The position numbers and the translations under genes were made by a program. A DNA stretch of 64,000 nt, taken from NCBI GenBank assembly GCA_013115145.1, contig JAAPAO010000129.1, positions 1 to 64,000 on the forward strand, given 5' to 3'. Below the pieces are notes generated by a model. That model saw nothing but the letters and a program-made list of their open reading frames with translations, had not been told where the DNA came from and made no database searches. This DNA is from Perkinsus chesapeaki. Taxonomy: Eukaryota; Perkinsozoa; Perkinsida; Perkinsidae. Of the stretch, positions 11,815 through 24,000 are shown in pieces (positions within the stretch are counted from its first letter, which is position 1; the number at the start of each line of letters is the position of its first letter).

Positions 11815-14800
11815 ATGAAGGCAAGTGCTGAGAAGGCCACTAAGGATAAACCTGTCATTCCTGATAGTAGGCTGTGGTAGAGGGAACACTAGGTACCGCG
11901 GCGTGCCTTCAGAAAAACGATTGATGCATCTTCGCGAGAGCGCCGCTAAAAAGGTCGAGGAGCTTGCAGATGCTGCTCATATTGCGGAACAGAGAGGTAA
12001 GTGGGTATTAATTAGTGTACGCCTATCAGTGAGATAGAGATTAGTAGTGTGGTGTAATACCACGTTGAGTTTATACTATATATAATCACTGCTGTGTGCA
12101 AACGGTCTAATGCGTGTTGTCATCGCTATTAGTGTGGTTCATCAGTAATGTTTGTTGTCCCTCAGCTAAGGGCAAGAAAAAGGGAGGCTTTGACTTGGGT
12201 TTCCTGGCATTGAAAAAGCTGGCAAAGGACGACAAGAGCCGAAGTCTCTATGAACGGCTCGGCGGGGACCTCAGCCTTGAAACTGCTGTTGATATGGTTT
12301 ACTCCAAGGCGGTCAAGGACTATAGGACCAGGTTAGGGGTGCTGCCTATGAAGGTGATATGATAGGGTATACTTCAGAGCCTATTTCGAGAAGAACCCGC
12401 AAAAGATGGCTCAGATAAAGAAGAAAATGCAGCAGTTCTTAACGGGTTTTCTGGGTACGCAAGTCGAGTGGGCGGTGGTGTGTGAATGTCGTTGCTGTAG
12501 GTGGACGGACGCAGTATGATGAGGAGAACTTGAAGCCAGCTCATTACTATCTAAATGTTACTGATTATCACTTTGATGCTGTACATGAAATGTTTAAGGA
12601 GGCATTCCACAATATGGGCGTGAGTATACATACCATATTTCCGTCATATTTCCGGACTGACCTCCACCTTAGCGGTATATACGCTATTAAAGGCACCTCT
12701 CGACAGGTTCATCCCGATGCTATACGAGACGGTATGCAGAGGATAGGTCAGGCTAGGAAGGACATTACTGCCGGATGTAAGGGCAGCAGCCTTTGCTACT
12801 ACAGCCTAAAGGGGGCGTGGGGATAGGTACGGTACGGATGGCTGTGGCACGGAGGAATATAGAGTTTGATAAAGGGGTGTTGTGGAGGCGTCTGGGTGGG
12901 CTGGATGGGTTTCGATTGCTCATGGATAAGGTATATGAGCTTGTATTGAGGGATCCAAGGTTGAAGCTACTTTTTAAAGGTATATTGCGCAGTTACGGTT
13001 GTTATTGATATTGTGGTGTGATAGGCTATGATATTGAGAGGATTAAAAGGGCACAGACACTCTTTATTGGGGAGGCACTTGGGGCACCTAAGCAGTACCA
13101 AGGTAAAGCGGTGCTGAGGTTAAGGGCTACACTATGCTGATGCTGTAGGTGCGGACCTTGCTATGGTGCATAGAGACATGGGCCTAAATGATTATATATT
13201 AGACTGCTTCTTTATGAACTTCGGGAAGGCGCTTACCAGTAAGTGCCTTATCCAGTATATTGAGATATCATGGTTATGGTAGGCATGGGAGTTGATGATG
13301 ATACGCTTGACCAAGTTATGGTAACTCTTGAGGGCTTTAGATCTGGTAAGTATTGCAAGGAGGGAATGCCCACAGGTTTAGCATTGTGAGGGTGATGTCT
13401 CTTAAGGGTCTTAAATGGAGGTTTTCACATGAACAATAATGGTATATTATTATTGCAGTGTGAATTCATTACTACTGCATCGCGGCATTCATCGTGTATA
13501 CGGCAAGATTCATCACACTGCGCATTTGCTCTATCTCCTCTATTGTTGTTCTTGACGTAGTCTTTGTTGTTGTTGTGGCACTTCAAGCGGTGAGAAGTAA
13601 TCAACGTAATCATTGTGGCCTCCCAGTAATGGGTTGGGATTGGGTTCTGAGCTAAGGGAATAGATACGTCCTGAGAGAAGTGCAATTATTACAAATGAAC
13701 TCAAGCTAACAACGATACTGCAGTAGACAGCAATTGTGTGACAGCGGCATGCATTCTATTTAGTAATATTCGACATACAGTGTATAGAATAGTTAAGTTA
13801 GTAATGATCTTGTTATATCATCTTCACATTGCTCTAACAGTTGTTAGTATTATATCAGATATACTTGGGAGGCAAAGAGGTATATCCTCGGCAGCTAAGA
13901 TAGTGGATGGCAAGAGTATACTGGACAGGTGACTCTACAACGCTTAGTTACATTTATTTCCCAGCTTAAAGCATCTTCGTCCACTTTTCAGAGTCGGCGG
14001 TCAAATAGCAGTTGAGTCCATTGTTGAGACCATGTTCTCGGGCATACTGCGAGATCCCCGGGTGCTCTACTTCTTCACATTGAATGGTATGGTTATAGAC
14101 AAGCTCAAGGAGAATGTGGTAGAACTGACCGCCATGCCGCCGCCGCACCGTGCCGACTGCTACTGTGGCTGCTTGTAGGTGATGGTTTTGGTCGGCCTCT
14201 TTGGTGGCCCGCGTAAATACGATTTATCCAATATTAGTAAAGTCCATTATCCTATTAACATAACCGACTTTCATGTCGACTGCTTCCTTGAGAACCTCAC
14301 TGTTGCCTGCGTGCTGAATGAGTTGGATGAAGCGCTCACTGATGATATAGCAGAGGCTGTGGCGAAGGTCAGGCCTAGCATTACCATGGGTAGGATCTCT
14401 TTAGCAGTCATTTATTCTGCTGCCATGGCGCTCTCATTGCCTCTTGTTGAGATGAGTCTTATGATACCTCTCCCAGGTTGCACAGTAAGGTTGGAGTTGG
14501 CCAGGAAGCGCACAGAGTCGGCCGGCACGCAGGGCTTATGGGCTCAGATTGGGGAGCACCGTGGCCTCGAGACATTTATCGATCGCCTTTATGACTGCTT
14601 GCAGGATGATGATAGGGTTAAACACTTCTTTACCGGCTCTAAACTTGAGGAGCTCAAGAAAAATCAAGGTAAGGTCGGAGAACTGTAACCGTAAGATACG
14701 CCTGGCAGGTTCCTATTTGATGGAGATGTTTGGCGGCCCGAGTGACTACACCGGTCGGGACTTGCCTACGATACATGCCAATATAAGAGTATCCGATTTT

Positions 14801-15120
14801 CACTTCGACACGTTCCAGGAAATCGCCATGAGACAACTTCGAGGTCTCGGTCTCGATCCGGACGCCGTCGATGAATGTATGTTGATGTTGCAGTTGTTTG
14901 TTCTTGTTGAGCAGCCCTGGCATCCTCAGGCATGGTGCTGCTGGAGACTGTCAGGGACGATGTGGTGAATCCAGCTCTACGTGACCATGATGTGTTGAAA
15001 GTGCAGCAGGCCGCCAATCGCAAGCCTCTGTATGTTGAACGCCACTCTCACCGCTTGAAGTGTCGCGCAGAAACCCTAGCTCAACCTTCCGCTTCGAATC
15101 ACCACGAGGAAACACCGTAG
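11815..15120 (+). CDS. Polymeric truncated haemoglobin, domains 1-4
   Basis: ATG at 11,815 (MKASAEKATKDKPVIPDSR), then a Lys-rich lead and four 2/2 (truncated) globin domains of the group I (HbN-like) type at about 12,245-12,770, 12,860-13,345, 13,860-14,390 and 14,490-14,985. Domain 1 reads LYERLGGDLSLETAVDMVYS, AYFEKNPQKMAQIKKKMQQF, KPAHYYLNVTDYHFDAV. All four keep the proximal His (F8): KPAHYYL, MVHRDMG, KVHYPIN, TIHANIR; and a CD1 Phe (AYFEK, LLFKG, YFFTL, HFFTG). The B10 position is Tyr in domains 1, 2 and 4 and Phe in 3. The joins 1-2, 2-3 (after a roughly 510-bp intron) and 3-4 keep frame across GT-AG introns. No signal peptide, so probably cytosolic. Expected chemistry is reversible O2 binding or NO dioxygenation. 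The stop at 15,118 may lie in an intron leading to domain 5. Confidence 0.8.
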
Positions 15121-15179
15121 AGCTGAAGGGCTGCGGTTGTTCGAAATTTTGTACGTAGTATTAAAAGTGAGTTGATTAT

Positions 15180-16427
15180 AGGCTATTTCGGGAGTGATAC
15201 GGTTGACCATCCCAATCCTTTGAATCCTGTGATTCTACCCATATGCTCACAAGTCCTTACTCATCATCGGTATGTGATACTGCAGATATGATAGAATAGG
15301 CGGCGAACGTGCAGTTACACAGCTGGTTGATGAGCTGTATGGCAAGGCCTTGACAGATGACAGGCTTAGGAGCTTCTTTGAGAAGAATAAGGCAAAAGTA
15401 AGGGGGGGTGGGGCATAGCACCTTCGCTATGTACTCGTGACCATCTTACGGCTCACAATTCCTCTCCCACAGTGCTAAGCCAGTTTACGCTGTGACGCAA
15501 TGTTTCACGAGCGTTCATAGACGTTAAACGTCTGACGTTCTCTTTATGGCTCAACGCGACTACTTTCAGAGTCGTGCTGCTCCAGTGGGCTGCTTCGTAG
15601 CAAACTGTTTGAGTTTCTTCTTCTTCTTCTGCATAGGTTCAATCAATAAAGAAGAAGATGACTCAGTATATATGTGGGGCAGTTGGTGGGCCTTCAGCTT
15701 ATGATGTTGCCGATATGAAACCAGCCCATTACGCTATGAACATTACCAGCTTTCACTTCGATGCTGTTATAGAGATCCTTCGGGTTATCATGGGGCAAAT
15801 GGGCATGTCGACGTCCGATGCGGCGCAAGTGTCAAAGTAGGCTTCTTGGGGGCACCGCGTGGAGGTGGAGCTGCTGCTCTTCAGGGCATTACAGGGCGCG
15901 CGGGAAAGTGTATGCACCGGTTACATTGTACGCACTGAAGTGGCCAGGAGGAGCCTGGCTAAGGGCGCTGATCAGATGTTCCGGAGGTATCTAGGAAGTA
16001 CACTGAGTGTTCGAGGGGCTAGTGATTTCAGGCTTGGTGAATCGGAGGGCCTCACTAACATATTCAATATGGTCTTTAATATGGCTGTCAATGACCAAAG
16101 GATAAAGCACTTCTTTGAAAAGGATGTGGATAGGATAAAGCAAGGGAAGCTGACGTATATCATAAGCCAGCTTGGAGGGCCCAAGGCCTACGTCGGCCGG
16201 GACCTGCTGGATATTCATAGGGATCTCGGGGTAGTGATAAGGGACCTGCTGAAGAAGATGATGACGTAGTTGTTCAGGTTACTGACTACCACTTTGACTG
16301 TTTCATTGGTATATTCGGTAGAGCATTGCAAGGGGCTGGAATCGACGATGGCACCATTGATGAGGCCCTTATCACCTTGGAGCCACTCAGACGGTCAATA
16401 TTAGGAAGAACAGAGGAGGACGAGTAA
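15180..16427 (+). CDS. Polymeric truncated haemoglobin, domains 5-6
   Basis: Two more 2/2 globin domains. Domain 5 (about 15,288-15,838): YDRIGGERAVTQLVDELYGK, RSFFEKNKAK, GGPSAYDVADMKPAHYAMN, SFHFDAVIEIL, with a long intron from about 15,401 to 15,634. Domain 6 (about 16,020-16,427): FRLGESEGLTNIFNMVFNMA, IKHFFEKDVDRIKQ, LGGPKAYVGRDLLDIHRDLG, VTDYHFDCFIGIFGRALQG. Both keep the proximal His; B10 is Tyr in domain 5 and Phe in domain 6. They are joined in frame by the linker ESVCTGYIVRTEVARRSLAK. No ATG precedes domain 5 in a convincing place, which favours its being a continuation of the upstream array rather than a new gene. The TAA at 16,425-16,427 overlaps a possible GT donor (GTAACA), so the chain may also continue into domain 7. 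Confidence 0.75.
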
Positions 16428-16599
16428 CAAGACAGACAGAGCTACATCTGCGTTCGACTTGTGGAAGAGCACTATACATAGGAATGGACAGTCTCGCCCG
16501 ATGAGATGGGATCCTTTATTTCTCTTCGTTTTCCTGTAGTTCAATACGTGCCACTGGTGTAGCCCAACCTTAGTAACGTACAGAGCTCCGTTTGGAATT

Positions 16600-18002
16600 G
16601 AATGACTCGCCGCTGTTCAACCTCGGCATGTATGAGGCATCCTGCCAGGTTCCGCGCCCTTGCCTTTAAAGACGGTGAATCTATGATAGAAAGAATCGGA
16701 GGTTAGGCTACTATTGTCGTTCCCTATGCGCATGCTGCCGTATAGGGGACATGAATTTGGAGACGTTCGTGGAGTTCACATTCCAGTTGGCAGTGAAAGA
16801 CGATCGTATACGTTATTACTTCGACAAGAGCCGGTCTAAAGTGAATCAGATAGAGAAGAAATTCTATCAGTATTTATCTGGAGTATTTGGAGGACCGGTA
16901 AGAAGGAGGACCACGGCAATTTCGCGGCGCGTGACTCGCAGTGTCGGCCCCTCAGGTCCAGTATAACAGCGCAGATTTGAAACCAGCTCACTACGATATG
17001 AATCTGACTAACTTCCATTTCGATGCCTTCCTGGAGGCAATGGCGGCCGCAGCGGTACAGATGGAGCTTTCGGAGGATGTTGCTGATGATGCTATAGTTA
17101 TAGTTAATAGAGTTCGAACAGATGTTACCACAGGTAAGCTTACTCATTTCTACCAAGTTTTCATGTTGATACCTCTTTGCCGACGATCCTTTGTCGAACC
17201 AACTTGGTTGATTGATCCTCCGTAGTGGTGTCTTCAACGCTGACCTCATCTGGTCCTTTCTCTCATCATCTGTAGCCGAGGGCGGCGCTAACTGTGTACA
17301 TTTCCGTCTCACTCACAGTTGCAGCAATTCACTTAGCTCCTAGGGCTCTCCCTCTAGGTTATTCTATTCGGCATGAAGTAGCGACAAGGCGAACGCACGG
17401 TATGGGTGAAACGCTTTATCAAAGATTAGGTGGAACCGACGGTCTCACAGACTTTGTGAGCCGGTAAGACTATCGATGCCCGCTCTTTGGTGAGTAGAAG
17501 TGGTCGTAGACTTTACGAAGTGGTCGAGCGAGACAAACGCATTAATAACTTCTTTGGAGCTGCCAAGCTAGCTGTTGTAAGGAAAGGACAGACGGAGTTC
17601 CTTGCACAAGTAAGCTGATGCCCATAATACAGATCAATTGCCGAGAGTTGCCTAGGCTCTTGGGGGTTCTGAAATGGAGTACAAAGGGAGAAGTCTAGAG
17701 GAGATACACTCGGTATGGATCAGCAGTTCCGTTACCTTAGGCTTTCGCTGCATACATTGGTGGCTTCGTGTAGGTATTGTCGATGACAGACTACCATCTC
17801 GATTCTTTCTTAAATGATGTGGCACGGGCATTAAAGTGAGCACTGATCTCGCCGCGTTGCTGCAGTAGTGTGATGTTATGTATTCGACTTCAGGGATCTC
17901 GGACAAGACGATGAGACCGTTGATGAGGTTATCGTTAGCCTGGAGCAACTGCGAGGTCAGATCCTCAAGACCTACTACGTTCGAATGGGCTATCAAGTGT
18001 GA
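16600..18002 (+). CDS. Polymeric truncated haemoglobin, domains 7-8
   Basis: Domain 7 (about 16,679-17,135): SMIERIGG, an intron, DMNLETFVEFTFQLAVKDDR, RYYFDKSRSKVNQIEKKFYQ, then VQYNSADLKPAHYDMNLTNF. Domain 8 (about 17,366-18,002): RRTHGMGETLYQRLGGTDGL, LYEVVERDKRINNFFGAAK, ALGGSEMEYKGRSLEEIHSV, MTDYHLDSFLNDVARAL, then DETVDEVIVSLEQLRGQILK and a stop at 18,000-18,002. Both keep the proximal His; B10 is Phe in domain 7 and Tyr in domain 8. The linker GYSIRHEVATRR joins them in frame and resembles the linkers before domains 2, 4 and 6. An upstream segment RTELRLELN near 16,575 may be the linker from domain 6. Domain 7 contains the only ATG (MIERIGG, about 16,682) that could start an independent gene here. 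Confidence 0.75.
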
Positions 18003-18046
18003 CTACCTTGAACAAGGCTTCAGCCTACCTTCATTGCATTCATCAC

Positions 18047-21000
18047 ATGCCTTTGTTGTTGTCTAACTGGGAAAGGTTATTGTGTTGTCAATAAAGCTGT
18101 AATTTAATCGTACCGTTGCAGTGATTTGCAGATAATAGCAATAGGTCATTTCTCCAATACAGGACAGCTTAGCTTCCTGCCTCTCTTGCGGTGTTTTACC
18201 GTTGTATTGCTTGGAGTAGTGCCCTATAGGGTGGCTTCAGCCGTAAGCAGCCGAAGCATCACATACCCTACTACTGGGGCCGCCTTGTAGATTGTATACT
18301 CCTCGCTTTCCGCTAGTCCAGCCAGCCCCTTTGCGGGTACACTATTCAACATTACTCTAGCCGGCACAGGCTTTACTGCCGCTAACAGTCTGGCTATAGT
18401 TAAAGGTAACACCAACCGGTGAATGGCAGCCTATACCATTATCATTAGCTTCGACAGCATCTTGCAATGATCCTGGACGTATGATATTCACCAACTCCCT
18501 ATGTATGTCTGAGGGATTTCCTCAGCAGTGCAAGTCTCATGCCAGGTTCAGCCTCAGCAGCAGGCCTTGTCTGCCCAGATTTCACAATCTATATGACTGG
18601 CACCTACACAGTCTGCGTATGCCCCTGGTCGACATGTGAGCCGCCGCTCAAGTGTGTTCCACTAACCTGGCGTTACCCCCTTCTCAGGCGTTACAGGCTC
18701 AGCAGCATACAACGGGTCTCTGCCAAGCTCTATGTTTTTCAAGACCTTCACAGTCTCGGGTCCCATGTGAGCTACTCGGCATTGCTGGTATCATGCATTC
18801 CCCCTCCTCAGTCCATCCGATAGTGAGAGTACCATAGTCGCTGGCGATACCGGTACCATTCTACTATCGGGAACGGGCTTCCAAGCGGCCGATAGGATCA
18901 AGCTGGTCAGCTGGCATAGTGGACTTAATAGCAGCTTCACATCTGACAGGTCTTCCCGACGACCGTTTCGGATTCCCAACCTTGCTCTGATGGAGTTGAT
19001 TATTTGAACGCCACTGCAGGCCTGGACAGTCTCTCCCCTTCTAGCGCAGGTTAGCCTTGTTGGTTCACTCTACTGGGATGATGGTTACTTTTAGGGTCCT
19101 CAACGTTGAGGTGGAACAATGTACTTGCGATAAAGCCAGCAGTGTTAAATGTATGCTATTGCTCGCCAGCTGCTGGGATGATGTGTAAGCAGTCTTCGTT
19201 GTCCGCTTGCTCACTTGTTGATGTTGCTCACCATCTCGAGGAGTAGTCCTGATTCGTCCCTTAGGCACTGTCTACGGCGGAACCCTCACGGTCCTCGGGC
19301 CAACTCCGGGCCAAACACAGTCAGCAGCTCTATCTGCTGGACTCTATAGTGATTTGAGAATACAAGGCACGGGACTAAGTAAGGAGACTTTGTATACCTC
19401 CCGCTGAGGTTGCCGCCGGTCCAACTCGCCTGATTAGGTACACTTAGTCGGATAAAGGTATTACCTTCTACACAGCTATGTGGTAGCTCTGTATCCGACA
19501 CCCCAAGTCTTCTCTCCATACCGACTTTCCCTCAACTTGCCGATGATGGTTCCGTAGTTTATAACAGTAAGGGAGTTTATGCCGTCCTTCCAGCAGTGCC
19601 CTCTTCCTCTGTCAGATACTCTCTTTGGGGCGCCTGGCTTCTATAGATTGTGTTGGTGTGGTAAGATGACCATGCCCGAGTGTAAGTTACAGAATCCTTA
19701 AGTCACTCGCCAACTCCACTGTAGGCCGTATATGTTGCGAATCACCATGGGACTTCACCGTAGAGGCAGGCCTAGTGGACGTTACTGGACCGTTTGGAAA
19801 CGTCATCATCAGCCCTCCCCAGGGGCTTGGCTCTCCCTTCGACATAGCGATAAGGGGCACTGGCCTTGCAGATGGTGACCGACTGCGCATAATCGCTTTT
19901 TCTCAACAATGTAGGTATCGTTATTAACTGTTTGTGCTCCACCTCTTCTCGCAGGTTCGATAACTGATAGCCAATCCAATGACGCAGGGTTAATAGTGCC
20001 CCCACTAGGACCACGCTCCAGCGGCAACAGTAACATCACAGCAGTCCCTGCCAACAGCTCCCTGCTCACATTCCCAGGCACTGATTCGGTGTGGTCCGGT
20101 GTGGTTATTGGCGTCCCCGGCAACTACAGGACATGTTACTGTGCCTCTCTTGGGGATGATTGTACAGCCTTCCCTGTCAGTGTTGGTAGGCCAGGCCATC
20201 GTCGCACCAGGATGGGCATTCACTCTTCAACAGGCATCATCAACTCCAACAGCGGCCCTCTTGCAACACTCCCATTATCTACAACTAAGCTGACTGCCGG
20301 GGAGCTCTTCGCTGTTCAAGTGCAGCACCGTGGTGTGTCTCTGGAGTCGAAGGCCATGCGTATTAGAATAGTGAGTGCCATCATACTCAATGCTGTCCAC
20401 CATGTCATTGTTGAATGCCAGGTATCTGCCTCTGTGGCGTGTGGTAGGCTTGGTGCAAGCTCCAACCATGTTTCGGTAAGGGCCAGGGCGGACACCGGTA
20501 CCGGTTCGCTAGTATGGCCACCTAACATCTGGTTAGCGGCACCTTCGTTGAGTAAACCTCCTGTGAGGTGGCTGTGTATTTTCCCAGCACACTGTTGCGA
20601 TGGATTTCCTGAGCTTAACACTGGGAACCCTCGCCGATAGAAGCGTGCGCGGCTGGTCTTACCAGCCTCGTCATTACAAGTAGATCGACCGTTCCCGAAA
20701 CTTTCTCGAGAACTGCTTTGATGTCCGGTCCATGCAGACGACACTGTGCCAAGTTGTATATTCCAGCTGCACGCGCCATGGGACGTGCCTTCCCCCCTTC
20801 AGGTCCCCTCGACTATATGTGATTCCGGTGCCTGTTCGACTACCTCTGTGCTGCAAGGGGCTGCCACTCGTCTTGTTGGGAATGATAAGGACATACTGGA
20901 GTGGTCTAGGGTTACTGTAACAGGATCTGGCCTCTATAAGATATGTACGGTACACTGGCGAGACCGCCATCCGAGGGCCCTCGGTCAGGTACCTGCCCTG

Positions 21001-24000
21001 ATGGGCCGTGCTCTGAGGACGCTCACTTCCTGGTGGAGTCTGGTCGCTTCACCGTAGTCGGTGTGGCTGACAGTAGCCAGGAGTTTGTCTGTAGCGCTTA
21101 CTCGGCTGATTGCACTATTAGGATAGGTATGGATGATGAAGCTGCCTTGGATGACGGTAAGCTATGCAGCATTACCGCCGCCGCTACCTTCATAGGGAGT
21201 GCCTCAGGAAGTGGCGGCCTTATAATTCTACCATCATGGGGCATATGTGGTAGCGATGAGCCCATCTTAAACACGGTGTTCAGTAGGGGGACTACACTAT
21301 CAGGCACCAGGCAGGATCAGACATCGCCACTGTTGATGTGAGACTGGGCTATTAGGTACTCATCCCAGACGGTACAGTTCGAGGCCGGCATACCACAGCA
21401 AGTTGGCATATTCAACCTATGCTGGTGTCCAGGAAGCTCTGCTACATGCACAGAGCTGTCAGACTACCTGGTCCCTGCTGGGACGCTCAAGTCCAAGGGT
21501 CTCACTTCACATACTTCCACTCAAGTAACGCAGCCTCGCCCTCCCTTTCCTTTACCCTCGGTGGTAGGTCTGCTACCTTCGAGTTGCCTGCAGACTTTTC
21601 GTATCGGGCGATGTGACGGTGTCAGATCGGATAATTGCGATCGACTCCAGCACCGGTCGTTGTGGGCGAATAGGCACACGTGAGAGATTGGCAGTGCCCG
21701 TCTGAGGTCATTGTCCTGTCTCAGGCACATATGGAACGCATGACAACACCTTTGATAGTCCGGCTAATGGTGGGTTGTTCATCGACGGTCAAAGTTACTT
21801 TGGTGCGTCTGCCCTCAACTCCGAGACCAACACTATAACCGTGTCTCTGGGGGTACACTACAGCCCGACGCTACTAGACATTTATGAACCTTATGCCTCA
21901 GACTCCTCGAGTGTTTGGCAGCTATAAGCTCTGCCACTGTGATGGTGTTAGTGATGACTGCGGCAGCGCTGATGACTTCTTCAGCAATGCCGGCCGTATA
22001 GTCATCCGGGGGCCATCATTCGGTAAGTCATTTCCTCTGTGGTGTGATGCTACCTGGACGACGACCTTTAGGTGATTCTGTATGGCCCTGTGATCAAGGC
22101 ATGTCTTGTCTTCTGGATATAACTGCTGATGGATTTGCAGAGAGTGATGGGGTATTGTTGATAAACGAGAACGAAGACTGTGGGCTGCTGAGGACTCCGG
22201 TATGCTATTACCATTGAAGGCCGCCGCTACTGCTGCCGTTCAGAATTCATCACCGAGCTACCTTGGCACAATTGATGCCCTTAACGCAGAGCAAACACAG
22301 GCCACCTTCATAGTCAGTGAAATAGAGTGGCCAGGTCGATACAAGGTTAGAATCACACTAACACTCGTTAGCCTTAGCCTTGGAGTTCATCAGGTCTGCT
22401 ACTGTGCGTTTGTCAGCAGCACCAGTGGAAGACTGTGTGATGGGTCTGCCGGCATGGTGGGTCTCAGTCGGCTTCCAAGTCACCTCACAATTTATCTCCT
22501 CAGGAGCACTTTGAAGCCCCTATTGGTACTGTCGTTGTAGCCGGTCGTATTTCGGAAATCAGCATCAGACAGGCTCCTTTCAGTAAGCTTTGTTACCCAT
22601 CCGTGGTGGCCCAGTCAATGCTCCCTAGGTACCGCTCAAGTTGCCTCCATAGGAGTGTATGCCATTACCTCGGGCGGCTCGGTGGTGTGTTCGGCCCTAG
22701 CCGGACCTACCGTCAACGGAACCGTTCCCACTCATGCCGAAATTCGCTTTGCATGTGAGGATGTCGATGGACTAGGAGGTAGGCCGCCTGTCTTCGGTGA
22801 TGGGAAGCCATATTTTAGGTGTGACGTGTCTCGGAGTTCATCAGCCCAGTGACTCGCTCATCGCTGGCCTCAACTTGGTAGAGTGTATTGTGTCATTGTC
22901 CCCTCCCCAATGGCAGCTTGTAAGGTTCACATACCCTTACTGGCGGCGCAAAACTTGACAACAGCCCATGTCTGGTGCTTCCACACTCAGCAGTGCCCGG
23001 ACACCGAGGAACAATGCTCAGCTCTCCCACTTAACGGGGAGGGTGTCAGAGTGCCACTTCAACCTGGGATAAGTAGGGCTTGCTCAGTAAGAGGTCCGGC
23101 CGTGATGCCGTGTACAGGTACACAGCGGCAAGAGTTCGAGGCGATCATCCAGGTGTCTCTGTCCATCTATGTACCCTTCAGTGGCCTGCATCAGAGCAAC
23201 TATGGTAAATATGGATGGGGTAAGCTATGCGACCCTATGCCTCCTTGTTTGTAGGTACACGAGATTGGGCTAGACTCAAGATCGGCTACGAGGAGGACTG
23301 TAAGCCTTTGACCCACCGCGCGGCACTGATCGCGAAATCAGGTGGTGGCTCCCTGGCAACCTCTGTACTCGGCCTCAGCTGTGCGAACGCTGTCATCTGT
23401 CTCACCCCTCCAACAAGTATGAGCCTTCTCGGAATGACTTGGTCAAATATCACCATCACTCGAGTGGGAAGCATGGCCGCATGGGCAGTATAAAGTTCAG
23501 TATCATTCAGGCCACCCCAGCTGGTGTAGAAGAAGGAATGCATGTTTGCTACTGTGACAGACTAAGGCTCGCAACTGGTGCTTGCTATGACTGGATCAAC
23601 ATAGGTATAAGGGTCAAGCGGAATTCTATATCATCGCGGATACCTCCTGCCTATCTAGGTTCAATCACCATTGGAGGCCCTGTAGTGGATCCCACAGCGC
23701 AGCCCTTAGTCACGAATCCAGTAGAGCTCACCACCAGTCTCATCATCACCGGCCGTATGCTGGACCCAGACAACCGTATCCTCCTCGTGGATGAGGCGTC
23801 TTCCTGTGGCCTACCGCCATCGAACGGCTCCTTCGCCGCCGGTAGCGCCACACGGGTTTCGCGTATCTTTCAAGACTGCTGTCTGTCAGGCCTAGCCTTC
23901 CTCGAGGTCCACGCTATGAGCAACCTCTCTGACGGAACCCAGTCCCAAGAGTTCCGTCTACCCCAGCTGACCGCGTTGGGACTGTACCGTGCCTGTTGGT

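Noticed and set aside
13425-13740. Coding sequence between globin domains 2 and 3
   Set aside because: Domain 2 splices in frame to an exon at 13,860, and the intervening sequence shows no globin or other motif, so I treat it as a long intron.
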